Notes: a model not told the origin generated them from the letters alone. DNA of 64,000 nucleotides from JAAYEA01 sp012689325 (GCA_036841525.1 DAITVZ010000003.1:108253-172252), one strand, 5' to 3'. Shown: positions 23,955 through 33,260, numbered from the stretch's first letter. Numbers and translations are program-made.

Positions 23955-26900
23955 ATGAAGCGGCCTTGGGCATCCTTCGTCGGCTGGACTGCTGGGCTTT
24001 GCCTGGCCCTCCTCTTCTTCCTCGCCTGCCCGTCGCTCGCCCGGGCCGCCGGGTCGCCGTCGGTGGTCGTCATCCACGAGGATATTCTGGAAGACACGGT
24101 GCTCCGCCGCGCCGACGGCACCTTCCTCGTCAGCAAGAACGTCCGCATCCTGAATGGCGCCACCCTGACCATCGAATCGGGCACGGTGATCTATTTCGCC
24201 ACCAATTCGAGCCTGCTGGTGGAAAATGGCCGCGTGCTGGCCCAGGGTTCCGCGGCGCAGCCCATCAAGATCACCGGCATCGACCCCCTCCCCGGCTCCT
24301 GGGGCAGCCTGAACTTTGGCCCCGGCGACCGGGGTTCTGTGCTGCAATATGTCAATTTCACCTACGGCGGCTCCGCCGTCGTCTGGCAGGACCTGGCGAT
24401 CCACGCCCAGGTCGGGGTCGTCCAAACCAGCATCCGGATCGAGCATTGCTCCTTCACCGAGGGGCGCCGCCACGGCATCCAGCTCCACGACTCGGCCACG
24501 CAGATCATCGGCTGCCACTTTCAGGGCAACGGCTCGCTGGATTCGCACTATGACATCCGCTGCTACGACGGCGCGCGCCCGACCATCCGCAACTGCACCT
24601 TTGGCCCCGGCCAGCCGGACGCCATCCATATCACCGCCGAGGCCCTGCCGGGGGTCCGCGATAACCAGCTCGGCGGCCGCGGCTTGGCCGTCAACGGCGG
24701 CATCGTCGAGCGCGACGACACCTGGTCCGCGCAGGGCGCCTCCGCCTGGCACATCCTGCGCGACGTCGTGGTGGCCAGCCCAGAGTCGCCGCGGCTGACC
24801 ATCGCGCCCGGCATCACCCTCACCTTTGAGATCGGCGTCGGGCTCTACATCGGCGCCCCCGAGTTCTCCGGGGCGCTCTATGCCGACGGCTCCGCCGCAC
24901 CCATCAAGTTCACCCGCGTCGGCTCCCTCAAGGAGGCCTGGGCGGGCATCTTTATCGACGAGACAGCCGATGTCTCCCGCACCCTGCTCCGCGCGGTGGA
25001 CGTCGAGTTCGCCGGCATCGGCGCCGCCTGGCACGACCAGAACTGGTTCGGCAACATCAATATCTATCGCGCCAGCCCGCTGATTCAGGATAGCCGCATC
25101 CACCGCAGCCGCAACCACGGCGTGCAGATGGTCGCCGCCAGCCCCACCCTGGAGCGCAACAGCCTCTATGCCAATGGCTCTAGCGAGTTCGACTATGACA
25201 TCGCCTGCGACGACGCCTCCCGGCCCGTCATCCGCGAGAACAACTTGGGCCCCGGCGGCGGGGTCTATACGGTGCGCCTCGCGCCTGCCGCCGTCGGCCG
25301 CCTGACCAATAACCACTTTTACACCGACCGCGGCGCGGCGGTCATGGGCGGCGTCCTGACCGAGAGCGTCACCTGGACCGCGCAGGGGATGAGCCATTAC
25401 CGGGTGCTGGGCGATATCACCGTGGCAGGCGCCAACGGGCCGGTGCTCACCATCGAGCCCGGATGCGAGCTGCGCTTCAACAGCCTGGCGGGTCTGCTCA
25501 TCGGCACGGAATCCGAGCCCGGCGCGCTGGTGGCCGACGGCGCGATCCGCTTCACCAAGGGCGAGGAAGCCCCCTGGCGCGGCCTCGCCTTCGATGCCGC
25601 CTGCGACGTGGAGCGCACCGTGCTGCGCGGGGCCACCATCGAATACGGCGGCAACTATCTCATCTGGCACGACGTCCAGTGGGTCAGCAACATCAGCCTC
25701 TACCGCGCTTCCCCGCGCATCGAGGGCTGCACCATCGCCAACTCGAGCCACCACGGCATCCAGATGCAGTACGCCAACCCCGAGATCATCGGTAACCACT
25801 TTCTCAGCAACGGCAAGCGGGACTCGCACTATGACATCCATGCCGACGCCTCCTCCACGCCGCTCATTCGCGGCAACGACTTTGGGCCGGGCCTGGAGCA
25901 ACAGCTCTACGCCGCCCGCATCCCCGCCGCAGCGGTGGGGCGGCTGCTGGAGAACACCTTCCACCCCGCCAAGTGCCTCTCTATCCTCGGCGGGACGATC
26001 AGCGCGAGCGACCGCTGGCATAACCAGGGGGCGGCCACCTACCACGTCCAGGGAGATATCGTCATCGCCGGCGCGGATACGCCGGTGCTGACCCTGGATC
26101 CGGGGCTCAAACTGCTCTTTGCCTTTGGCAAGGCGCTGCGGGTGGGCAGCGAGACGATGCCCGGCGCACTGGTGGCCGATGGCCGCGAGGGGCGGATCAC
26201 GCTGGGCTGCGCCGACGCCGGGTTCTATTGGGCCGGCCTCTATGTGGATAGCACCGCCGACGCCGCCCGGACCGTCCTGCAAGGGCTGGATATCTCGCGC
26301 GGCGGCTACATCCAGGACACCTGGCACGGCGTCGCCACCGCGGGCACGGTCAACTTCTATGGGACCGATGTCGCCCTGCGCGATTGCCGCATCACCGACG
26401 GCTACCGGCATGGCGTGGATATCCACGGCGGCGCGCCGACCATCGCGTACAGCGAGTTCTCCGGCAACGGTGGCAGCGCCGCCCACTATGATATCCTCGC
26501 GGACGCCTACGCCCAGCCCGTGGTCGAGCACAACCGCTTTGGCCCCGGCCAGCCCTACGCGGTCAAGCTGGGCGCGGCCCAGGTGGACCGGCTGCGCTAC
26601 AACGATTTCGGCCACGCGCGCGGCGTTTGGGTGCTGGGCGGCGCCCTGACCCAGGATTCCCGCTGGCGGCAGCAGCATGTCGCCCATTACCTGGTGGATG
26701 GCTCCCTCACCGTGGCCGGGCCCGTGACCCCCACCCTCGCCATCGACCCCGGCACCCTGGTCAAGTTCGCGCAGGGCAGCGGCCTCTACATCGCCACCGC
26801 CAGCGAGCCCGGCGCGCTGGTGGCCGATGGCGCCACCGCGCCCATCACCCTGACCCGCGCGCTGGAGACCAACCTCGGCGACTGGTCGGGGCTCTACTTT

Positions 26901-28931
26901 CACGCCCGCACGGACGAGGCCAAGACCGTGGTCCGCAACCTGGCGGTCAGTTACGCCGGGCGCACCTCGGTCAACTGGCCGGACACCTATGCCGCCTGGC
27001 GCGGCAACATTAACCTCTATCAGGCCTCGCCTAGCCTCATCGCGTGCAAGGTCACCCGCGGCGGCAACGGCATCGAGCTCGAGGCCGCCAGCCCCCTGAT
27101 CCAGGGCGGCGAGTTCGCCGATAACGCCAACTATGACATTCTGGCCCACGACGAGGCCTCCCACCCGACCGTGCTGGCCAACCGCTTCGGCGCCGGGCCC
27201 GAGTTCGCCGTCAAGCTCGGCCTGCATCCGGTGGGGCTGATGTCGGGCAACCAACTGGGCGGCCGCGCCATCCATGCGATGGGCAGCGCGCTGGACCAGA
27301 GCCAAACCCTGCGCCGCCAGGGGGAGGGCTATTACTTCCTGGGGAGCTCGGTCACCGTCGCCGGGCCAGCAAGCCCGGTCCTCACCATCGAGCCGGGGGT
27401 CAGCCTGCACTTCGAGCGAGGCGCTGGGCTGTTCATCGGCAGCCGCGCCCACCCCGGCGGCCTGGTCGCCGTCGGCAATATCCTCTTCACCCAGCAGGGG
27501 ACCAGCTCGCTGAACACCTGGGCGGGGGTCTTTTTCTCCGCGCGCGCCGACCCGGCCAGCCGGCTCGAAGGCGTCACCATCGAGCGCGGCGGCGCCGAGG
27601 TGGCCGCCTGGTATGGCCTGGATTGGGAGGCCAACCTCAACCTCATGGGCGTCTCGCCCACCATCCGCAACTGCACCGTCGCCAACTCGCGCAAGAACGG
27701 CATCCAGATGGCCAACGCGAGCCCCCTCATCGCCAATTGCGCCCTCACCGGCAACAAGCAGTATGGGATCGAGTCATCTGGCGGCTCGCCGACCATCCGG
27801 GACTCGCGCTTTTCTGCCAACGGCTCCTCGTATAGCGGCGGCGACATCCACCTGAATGGCGGCGCCGGGCTCGTCTCCGGCTGCGACATCGCCAGCGCCA
27901 GCAAGTACGGCCTGTATCTCGAGGGGGCCTCGCCGCAGGTGACGGCCTCGACCATCGCCAACCACGGCACCGGCGCCCACATCCTGGGCGAGGCCGCCGC
28001 GCCGCGCTTCACCACCTGCCAGATTCACCACAATGGCACCGGCCTCTATGCCGCCTCCGGGGCGAGCCCGGTGGTCGGCGGCGCGCCGGGCCAGGGCAAC
28101 CGCATCTATGCCAACACCAGCTATGGCATCCGCAACGCCGACGGCACCCGCTGCCTCGATGCCCGTTTCAACGACTGGAACACCCCCAGCGGCCCCCGCG
28201 ACGAGTCAGCCCGCGTGGACGACTGCGCCGAGGCCGTCAACGCCGGGACCGGCGATGTGGTGAGCGATTACGTCTATTACCTGGACTGGGTGGGGGCCAG
28301 CGTTCGCCCTCCCAGCCCGCCGCAGCTCCAATCGCCCGCCCATGGCGCGGCGCTGGCGCAGAACCCGCCGGCGCTGGCCGTGAGCAACAGCGCCAGCCCC
28401 CACGGCCGGGCGCTCACCTACACCTTTGAGGTCGCGACCATGGCTGGCTTTTCCCGGCCCGCCAGCGAGTCCGGCCCCATCCCCGGCGGCGCGGCCATCA
28501 CCCAGTGGACCCCGGCCAAGGCGCTCTCCTGGGACGTGCCCCTGTACTGGCGCGTGCGCGCCTATGACGGGCGCTATTACAGCCTGTGGATGCCCGTCGC
28601 CTCGTTCACCTGCGGCTCGGGCACCGCCACGCCCACGGCGTCGCCGACCTCCATCGCCACCGGCACGCCAACCGCGTCGGCCACTAGCACCGCCACGCCC
28701 ACTCCCACAGTCACCGGTGCGGCCACGCAGACCCAGACGCCCACCCCATCGGCCACCGTCAGCGTCACGCCGCCGTCCACGGCGACACCGCCGTCCACGG
28801 CGACGCCGCCGTCCTCGGCGACACCGCCGTCCACGGCGACGCCCACCCACAGCGCCGCCACGCCGACGGCGACGACCACGACCTCGCCGGCGCCGCACGC
28901 GATCTATGTCCCGCTGCTGCTCAAGGGCTGA
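23955..28931 (+). CDS. Large secreted right-handed beta-helix repeat protein
   Basis: 1658 residues. A signal peptide (KRPWASFVGW, hydrophobic core, LARAA) starts the protein. Then come about six modules of some 215 residues with boundaries near 24681, 25331, 25975, 26623 and 27265; each begins with a G-x-L/I-rich strand, a W-x-x-Q-G turn and a V-L-T-I-x-P-G core, and includes beta-helix (NosD/PbH1) rungs such as HHGIQM. A fibronectin-III-like domain follows near residue 1450, then a Thr/Pro/Ser-rich linker and the terminal IYVPLLLKG. Probably cell-surface; binding or lyase activity on polysaccharide is possible but no catalytic site is visible. Confidence 0.85.
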   Translation: MKRPWASFVGWTAGLCLALLFFLACPSLARAAGSPSVVVIHEDILEDTVLRRADGTFLVSKNVRILNGATLTIESGTVIYFATNSSLLVENGRVLAQGSAAQPIKITGIDPLPGSWGSLNFGPGDRGSVLQYVNFTYGGSAVVWQDLAIHAQVGVVQTSIRIEHCSFTEGRRHGIQLHDSATQIIGCHFQGNGSLDSHYDIRCYDGARPTIRNCTFGPGQPDAIHITAEALPGVRDNQLGGRGLAVNGGIVERDDTWSAQGASAWHILRDVVVASPESPRLTIAPGITLTFEIGVGLYIGAPEFSGALYADGSAAPIKFTRVGSLKEAWAGIFIDETADVSRTLLRAVDVEFAGIGAAWHDQNWFGNINIYRASPLIQDSRIHRSRNHGVQMVAASPTLERNSLYANGSSEFDYDIACDDASRPVIRENNLGPGGGVYTVRLAPAAVGRLTNNHFYTDRGAAVMGGVLTESVTWTAQGMSHYRVLGDITVAGANGPVLTIEPGCELRFNSLAGLLIGTESEPGALVADGAIRFTKGEEAPWRGLAFDAACDVERTVLRGATIEYGGNYLIWHDVQWVSNISLYRASPRIEGCTIANSSHHGIQMQYANPEIIGNHFLSNGKRDSHYDIHADASSTPLIRGNDFGPGLEQQLYAARIPAAAVGRLLENTFHPAKCLSILGGTISASDRWHNQGAATYHVQGDIVIAGADTPVLTLDPGLKLLFAFGKALRVGSETMPGALVADGREGRITLGCADAGFYWAGLYVDSTADAARTVLQGLDISRGGYIQDTWHGVATAGTVNFYGTDVALRDCRITDGYRHGVDIHGGAPTIAYSEFSGNGGSAAHYDILADAYAQPVVEHNRFGPGQPYAVKLGAAQVDRLRYNDFGHARGVWVLGGALTQDSRWRQQHVAHYLVDGSLTVAGPVTPTLAIDPGTLVKFAQGSGLYIATASEPGALVADGATAPITLTRALETNLGDWSGLYFHARTDEAKTVVRNLAVSYAGRTSVNWPDTYAAWRGNINLYQASPSLIACKVTRGGNGIELEAASPLIQGGEFADNANYDILAHDEASHPTVLANRFGAGPEFAVKLGLHPVGLMSGNQLGGRAIHAMGSALDQSQTLRRQGEGYYFLGSSVTVAGPASPVLTIEPGVSLHFERGAGLFIGSRAHPGGLVAVGNILFTQQGTSSLNTWAGVFFSARADPASRLEGVTIERGGAEVAAWYGLDWEANLNLMGVSPTIRNCTVANSRKNGIQMANASPLIANCALTGNKQYGIESSGGSPTIRDSRFSANGSSYSGGDIHLNGGAGLVSGCDIASASKYGLYLEGASPQVTASTIANHGTGAHILGEAAAPRFTTCQIHHNGTGLYAASGASPVVGGAPGQGNRIYANTSYGIRNADGTRCLDARFNDWNTPSGPRDESARVDDCAEAVNAGTGDVVSDYVYYLDWVGASVRPPSPPQLQSPAHGAALAQNPPALAVSNSASPHGRALTYTFEVATMAGFSRPASESGPIPGGAAITQWTPAKALSWDVPLYWRVRAYDGRYYSLWMPVASFTCGSGTATPTASPTSIATGTPTASATSTATPTPTVTGAATQTQTPTPSATVSVTPPSTATPPSTATPPSSATPPSTATPTHSAATPTATTTTSPAPHAIYVPLLLKG
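28767..28838 (+). repeat. Tandem 18-bp repeats coding the TPPSTA linker
   Basis: Four 18 bp units (28767, 28785, 28803, 28821), nearly identical, each coding Thr-Pro-Pro-Ser-Thr/Ser-Ala. Copy number of such units is likely to vary between strains. Confidence 0.8.
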
Positions 28932-28954
28932 GACGGCGTCCGGCCGCATCTCTC

Positions 28955-28983
28955 TTGACAAAGCCCGCCCTCGCGCCTACACT
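28955..28983 (+). promoter_or_regulatory. Sigma70-like promoter for the GH-like/amidase-like gene
   Basis: Consensus TTGACA (28955-28960), 17 bp, TACACT (28978-28983), 39 bp before ATG 29022. Confidence 0.7.
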
Positions 28984-29021
28984 GTAAGCAGGAACGGTGG
29001 CCTCCCGAAAGGAGCAGCGCG

Positions 29022-31625
29022 ATGAGACTGGAAGACTATCCCAAGCCTCGCAACGACAACGGCCGCGGCATCCATTGGGTCCCCTACACCTGGGGCCAGG
29101 TGGCCGACGAGAACAAGCGCGTCACCGACGACCTGGTCCAAGAGCTCGTCGAGATGAACATGCGCTGGGTGCTCATCCTCAACGGTGACGGCCAGGAGTG
29201 GCGGGCCAACGAGTACCTCGTCCGCAAGCTGGTCGGCCCGGACCTCTCCCGCCCCAACATCATGCCGATCATCCGCATCGGCACGCATTTCGACGCCGAC
29301 GCGCTGGCCAAGCGGGCGAGGGGCGAGCAGGTGGGGCTGGACCTGAACCGCGTGCGTGAGATCGTCGCCTTCTACCGGGCGCTGGGCGTGCCCTACTTTC
29401 AGCTCTATAACGAGCCCAACCACATCGACGAGTGGCCCGACCACGTCGTGCCCATGAACGCCCCCGAGATCTGCATGGCCCTCTGGGCCGACGCCGCCCT
29501 GGCCACCATCGATGCCGGAGGGCTGCCTGGTTTCCCGCCGCCCGCGCCCGGGGCGAGCTGGCCCGGCGGCGACGACCTGGTGATGATGGCCGTGATGCTG
29601 GACAAACTGGACGCCCGGCTCACCGTGGCGCAGCGCGCCAAGCTCTACGACAAGATGTGGGTGGGCATCCACAACTATTTCCTCTGGCGGCCGGTGCTCA
29701 GCCTCCCCGCCGATAGCCACGGCTTCAAGAAATTCGTCTGGTACGAGGGGATCATCGCCGAAAAGCTGGGGCGGCAACTGCCGATCCTCACCGGGGAGGG
29801 CGGCCTGCGCATGGGCCCCCCGCCCTATGGGGACAACGCCAACGAGGCGCAGGTGGCCGACAGCAGCAAGGAAGCCTGCCGCTACATGGCCCGCGCGCCC
29901 AAGTACTATTTCTGCAACTGCTTCTGGCTGATGGGCAGCGCCATTGGCGGCGGGAGCATGGAGTGGGAGAACGCCTCCTGGTTCCGCAAGGACCGCCCGC
30001 GGCAGGAGGCCGTGACGGCGCTGAAGCGGCTCGGCGAGTTTCAGCGCAACCCCGAGCCGCCGGAGGAGTGGTTCTTTTACCGCAACGGCTACCCGATGCA
30101 CAGGTGCCACCTGGTGCAGGGCGCCATGTTGCGCAAGTTCCAGGCGCTTGGCGGCGTCAGCTATTGCGGCTACCCCACCTCCGGCGAGGCCCAGGAGGGC
30201 ACCCTGGTGGTGCAGGGCTTTGAGAAGCTCACGCTGGAGCGCTGGCCCAACGGCGAGGTCAAGGTCCGCGGCCAGGGCCCCCGCGAGATCACCATCAGGA
30301 TCCCCAGCGTGGCGGCCCTGCTGACGGCGCAAGGTCTGGCGGCCAAGGACGTGGAGCGAGCCCTGGCCGAGGTGACGACGCTCTACGGCCCGCCCGAAGC
30401 GCTGGTAGCCGGCGAGTACCAGGTGCAACTGCCGGGTCCGTCCTCCTGGCGCAACCAGGATGTCATCAACGCCTTCTGGATCGCCAGCGGGCGTACGAGC
30501 TTTGAGATGCTCTCCCGCGCCGGGCTCGACGTGGCCACGCTGGCCGCCGACCGGCCAGGCGCCTATGCGGGCGCCGCCATCGCCGACCTCCCCGGCCTGA
30601 CGCAAGAGGAACGCGAGCTGGTGCTGGCCGCGCTTCCGCCCCTCACCCGCCGCCTGGTCACCTTCCGCATCCCCGGCCTGCACGCCCTGCTGGAGGCGCA
30701 GGGGCTGGAAAGCGAGGCCATGACCCGCGCGCTGCGGCTGATGGCCGCCAAGTATGGCCCTGCCGAGCTGATGGTCCCCGGCGCGTACAGCGTGAGCATC
30801 CCGCCCGAGCCTGAGATGCCCTCGTCGGCCGCCTACACCAACCAGGAGATCATCAACGCCTTCTATACCGCCGGCGGCAAGACCTGGACGCTGCTGAACA
30901 AGGCCGGGCTCAACCTGCTCGCCCTCGCCTCGGACCGGGCCGCGCCCTACGCCGGCCCCGCCGTGGACGAGATGGCCACCCTGACAGACGAGGAGCGCGC
31001 CTGGGTCAAGGCCGCGCTGCCGCTCAAGCTGGCGACGCCGGCCACCATGCGGGGGATGATGGCCCCCCTCCCGCTGACGATCAAGTGGGAGCCCGCCGCG
31101 CCCGAGAATTATGTAAAAGGCCGCGCGGGGCACCCCATCGACCTGCTGGTGATCCACGCCACCGGCGCGGGCTGGCGGGGGACGCTGGAGCGGGCCCGGC
31201 AGGTCATCGGCGGCGCCTCCCCGCATTATGTCATCGACCGCGACGGGACCATCTATCAGCTCGTGCGTGACCAGGACGCCGCGCGCCACGTCCTGCTCCT
31301 CCAGCCCGCCGCCGCGCGCGAGGCGCTGATCCAGCCCAATGCCCGCTCGCTGGGGGTGGCGCTGGTGAACTGGGGCCAGGCCGCCAACGAGGCCGGGGAG
31401 ATGCGCTGGGATCCTTACACGGCGGAGCAGTATGCGAGCCTGCGGGAGCTGGTTAGCTATCTCTGCAAGACCTACCGCGTGCCCAGGCGGTATCCGCCGC
31501 TCGGCCCGGCGGCCTATGCCCCCGCCGAGCAGTTGGTCTATTTCCGCGGCATCATCGGCGCCTCCGCGCTGGATCGCGCCCCTTCCAGCCCCGGCCCGCA
31601 GTTCGATTGGGAGAGGATAGGATAA
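29022..31625 (+). CDS. Multidomain protein: GH-like barrel, duplicated helical module, degenerate Amidase_2 domain
   Basis: 867 residues, no signal peptide. Residues 1-330 resemble a clan-A glycosidase barrel (LYNEPNHIDEW, LTGEGGLRMG). Residues 360-420 look like a small LGFP-like repeat region. Residues about 425-545 and 547-667 are a clear tandem duplication (RIPSVAALLTAQGL / RIPGLHALLEAQGL; NQDVINAFWIASG / NQEIINAFYTAGG). Residues about 705-865 match N-acetylmuramoyl-L-alanine amidase type 2 (LLVIHATGAG; PGPQFDWERI). Of three zinc ligands only the first His is clear: the GHS position is GAS and the DPG position is SPG, so hydrolysis is doubtful. GAAAGGAG precedes ATG 29022. Confidence 0.78.
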   Translation: MRLEDYPKPRNDNGRGIHWVPYTWGQVADENKRVTDDLVQELVEMNMRWVLILNGDGQEWRANEYLVRKLVGPDLSRPNIMPIIRIGTHFDADALAKRARGEQVGLDLNRVREIVAFYRALGVPYFQLYNEPNHIDEWPDHVVPMNAPEICMALWADAALATIDAGGLPGFPPPAPGASWPGGDDLVMMAVMLDKLDARLTVAQRAKLYDKMWVGIHNYFLWRPVLSLPADSHGFKKFVWYEGIIAEKLGRQLPILTGEGGLRMGPPPYGDNANEAQVADSSKEACRYMARAPKYYFCNCFWLMGSAIGGGSMEWENASWFRKDRPRQEAVTALKRLGEFQRNPEPPEEWFFYRNGYPMHRCHLVQGAMLRKFQALGGVSYCGYPTSGEAQEGTLVVQGFEKLTLERWPNGEVKVRGQGPREITIRIPSVAALLTAQGLAAKDVERALAEVTTLYGPPEALVAGEYQVQLPGPSSWRNQDVINAFWIASGRTSFEMLSRAGLDVATLAADRPGAYAGAAIADLPGLTQEERELVLAALPPLTRRLVTFRIPGLHALLEAQGLESEAMTRALRLMAAKYGPAELMVPGAYSVSIPPEPEMPSSAAYTNQEIINAFYTAGGKTWTLLNKAGLNLLALASDRAAPYAGPAVDEMATLTDEERAWVKAALPLKLATPATMRGMMAPLPLTIKWEPAAPENYVKGRAGHPIDLLVIHATGAGWRGTLERARQVIGGASPHYVIDRDGTIYQLVRDQDAARHVLLLQPAAAREALIQPNARSLGVALVNWGQAANEAGEMRWDPYTAEQYASLRELVSYLCKTYRVPRRYPPLGPAAYAPAEQLVYFRGIIGASALDRAPSSPGPQFDWERIG

Positions 31626-31628
31626 GGG

Positions 31629-31668
31629 GTACACAGATTAACGCAGATTCACACAGATCAGGACAAGA
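31629..31668 (+). repeat. Left inverted repeat flanking the GxxExxY pseudogene
   Basis: Contains repeated ACACAGATT / ACGCAGATT units. It is inverted relative to 32173-32205 (shared GTACACAGATT and CACACAGAT blocks). It ends 3 bases before the ATG at 31671. Confidence 0.7.
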
Positions 31669-31670
31669 GA

Positions 31671-32125
31671 ATGGTAGAGGAGAAGCGCGCTGCACGAGCA
31701 GAGTCTCATCAACCAGTCGTAGAGGCGAAACACGCAGAGATCACGCAGGCGATCATCGGGGCTTTCTACGCGGTGTACAACGAGCTAGGGTATGGGTTCG
31801 CCGAAAAAGTGTACGAGAACGCCCTGGCCCTCGAGCTAGCCAAGTCGGGCCATTCCATCCAGCACCAGGCGCCCCTGCGCGTCCACTACACTATTCCGGA
31901 CAGGTGGTCGGCGAGTTCTTTGCTGACTTGCTCGTCGATGGTGCCGTCATCGTCGAACTCAAGGCCGTGACCATGCTTGCCAAAGAGCATGAGGCGCAGT
32001 TGCTCAACTACCTGAAGGCCACCCGAATGGAGGTGGGATTGCTGCTTAACTTTGGCCCGAAGGCCGAGGTGAAGCGCCGCGTCCTTGACAATGCGCGCAA
32101 AGGCTCGCTCTCCTGGGCCAGGTAG
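31671..32125 (+). pseudogene. GxxExxY protein (PD-(D/E)XK-like), frameshifted
   Basis: The N-terminal part (31671 to about 31889) contains the family motif GFAEKVY in ELGYGFAEKVYENALALEL. The C-terminal part continues in another frame from about 31892 (YSGQVVGEFFADLLVDGAVIVELKAV) and contains the D...ELK catalytic pattern and EAQLLNYLKATRMEVGLLLNFGP. One base lost near 31890 explains the break; undoing it would give about 150 residues, a normal family length. The GC content is visibly lower than in neighbouring genes. Either a true pseudogene or a sequencing error. Flanked by inverted repeats. Confidence 0.85.
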
Positions 32126-32172
32126 CTTGCTAGCAGGCAGATCCGGCAGATCGGCCGGCTAGCCTCCCATTC

Positions 32173-32205
32173 CTTATCTGTGTTCATCTGTGTGAATCTG
32201 TGTAC
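32173..32205 (-). repeat. Right inverted repeat flanking the GxxExxY pseudogene
   Basis: Reverse complement of the ACACAGATT-type repeat at 31629-31668. It overlaps the last codons of the nitrilase-type gene, which therefore ends in the repeat-encoded tail GTQIHTDEHR. Confidence 0.7.
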
Positions 32206-33106
32206 CGAGTTCTCTCTCTCGCCGGGCGATGGCGCGGGCGTAATAGGCGTCCAACTCCTCCAGGCCGAACTCGCGGATGAGGTCATCCACGCTCACCCCC
32301 TCCATCTCGGAGGCAATCGCGTACTTGGCCTCGCGCGTGTAATAGTCGAACCGCACGCCAGGGCCGTACGTGGCCAGCATCGCGTCCATCTTGTCCCAGT
32401 TATAGTCCATGTGCAGCACGCGCCGGTCGAGGTTGATCCGCCGCGCGATCACCGCCTCGTAGGTGGACTCGGCCAGCACCTCCCCGCTCTGGTCCACGAT
32501 CATCCCCAGCTCGGCGCAGATCGCCGAGACGAAATAGACCCCCAGCTCTTGCGCCCAGGCGCGCAGCTGCAGCCCGCCGCGGTACATGGACGAAAAGAAG
32601 ATGATCTCGGCGCCGTGCTTGGCCAGCCCCTCGATGATCGGGCGAAAGTTGAGGTCGAAGCAGATCGCCAGCCCGATCCTGCCAAAGTCGGTCTCGAACA
32701 CCGGCGTTTCGCTCCCCGGCGTGATACCCGAGTCCATCTCGCCGATGGTGGGGAACATTTTGTGATACTTGCCCGCCACCTGCCCCTGCCGGTCGATCAA
32801 CACCGACGAGTTGTACCACCGCTCCCCTTCCCGCTCCTCCAGCGGCCAGATGATGTATATGCTATGCCGCCGGGCGATCTCGGCCATGTAATCGGTCGTC
32901 TCGCCGGGGACCACCTCGGCCCGCGCGATGCGTTGCTCGCGGGACATGCCATACTGGATATAGATCTCGGGAAAGGCCACGATATCCGCGCCCATGCGCG
33001 CCGCGCGGATGGCGTAGCGGCCGGCCTGATCCAGGCGGCCCGCCACGTCGTCCGGCCCCTTCTCCGGCCGGTGGGAGACGCTGCTGACGGTCACATATCG
33101 GGACAT
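32174..33106 (-). CDS. Carbon-nitrogen hydrolase (nitrilase superfamily)
   Basis: 310 residues. The Glu-Lys-Cys triad is visible as Glu in VAFPEIYIQY, Lys in GKYHKMFP and Cys in LAICFDLNF. The family hydrolyses amides, nitriles or carbamoyl groups; the substrate is not shown. The final ten or so residues come from an inserted dispersed repeat and are unlikely to belong to the fold. AAAGGAG precedes ATG 33106. It is the last gene of the minus-strand run 38819 to 32174. Confidence 0.88.
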   Translation of the reverse strand: MSRYVTVSSVSHRPEKGPDDVAGRLDQAGRYAIRAARMGADIVAFPEIYIQYGMSREQRIARAEVVPGETTDYMAEIARRHSIYIIWPLEEREGERWYNSSVLIDRQGQVAGKYHKMFPTIGEMDSGITPGSETPVFETDFGRIGLAICFDLNFRPIIEGLAKHGAEIIFFSSMYRGGLQLRAWAQELGVYFVSAICAELGMIVDQSGEVLAESTYEAVIARRINLDRRVLHMDYNWDKMDAMLATYGPGVRFDYYTREAKYAIASEMEGVSVDDLIREFGLEELDAYYARAIARRERELGTQIHTDEHR

Positions 33107-33129
33107 GGGGCTCCTTTCTGAGGTGGCGG

Positions 33130-33225
33130 CTACAGGCGGTGCGAGTTGGGAAGCAGGTCCTCGATCCGCGCTCTGCAGGCAACGGATGCCATCTCGCCAC
33201 GGTCGTTCAGCTCGGTCTAGTCCAT
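33130..33225 (-). pseudogene. Possible gene-start relic
   Basis: On the minus strand GGAGGG precedes ATG 33225, but codon 3 is TAG. The frame then continues for 28 codons (TELNDRGEMASVACRARIED...) to a stop at 33130. The ribosome binding site and regular amino acid composition suggest the 5' remnant of a deleted gene. I do not recognise the family; it may also be meaningless. Confidence 0.25.
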
Positions 33226-33260
33226 GTAAGCCCTCCTGCCGGCTCGATTCGGCGTCGCCG

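Noticed and set aside
23547..27452. A 1301-codon open frame on the minus strand under the beta-helix gene
   Set aside because: It is the antisense of a clearly coding gene with signal peptide and repeat structure; GC-rich codon bias leaves the antisense frame open. Its translation is low-complexity and matches nothing.
28767..28838. 18-bp repeats as a CRISPR array
   Set aside because: There are no spacers; the units are in frame and code a Thr/Pro/Ser linker.
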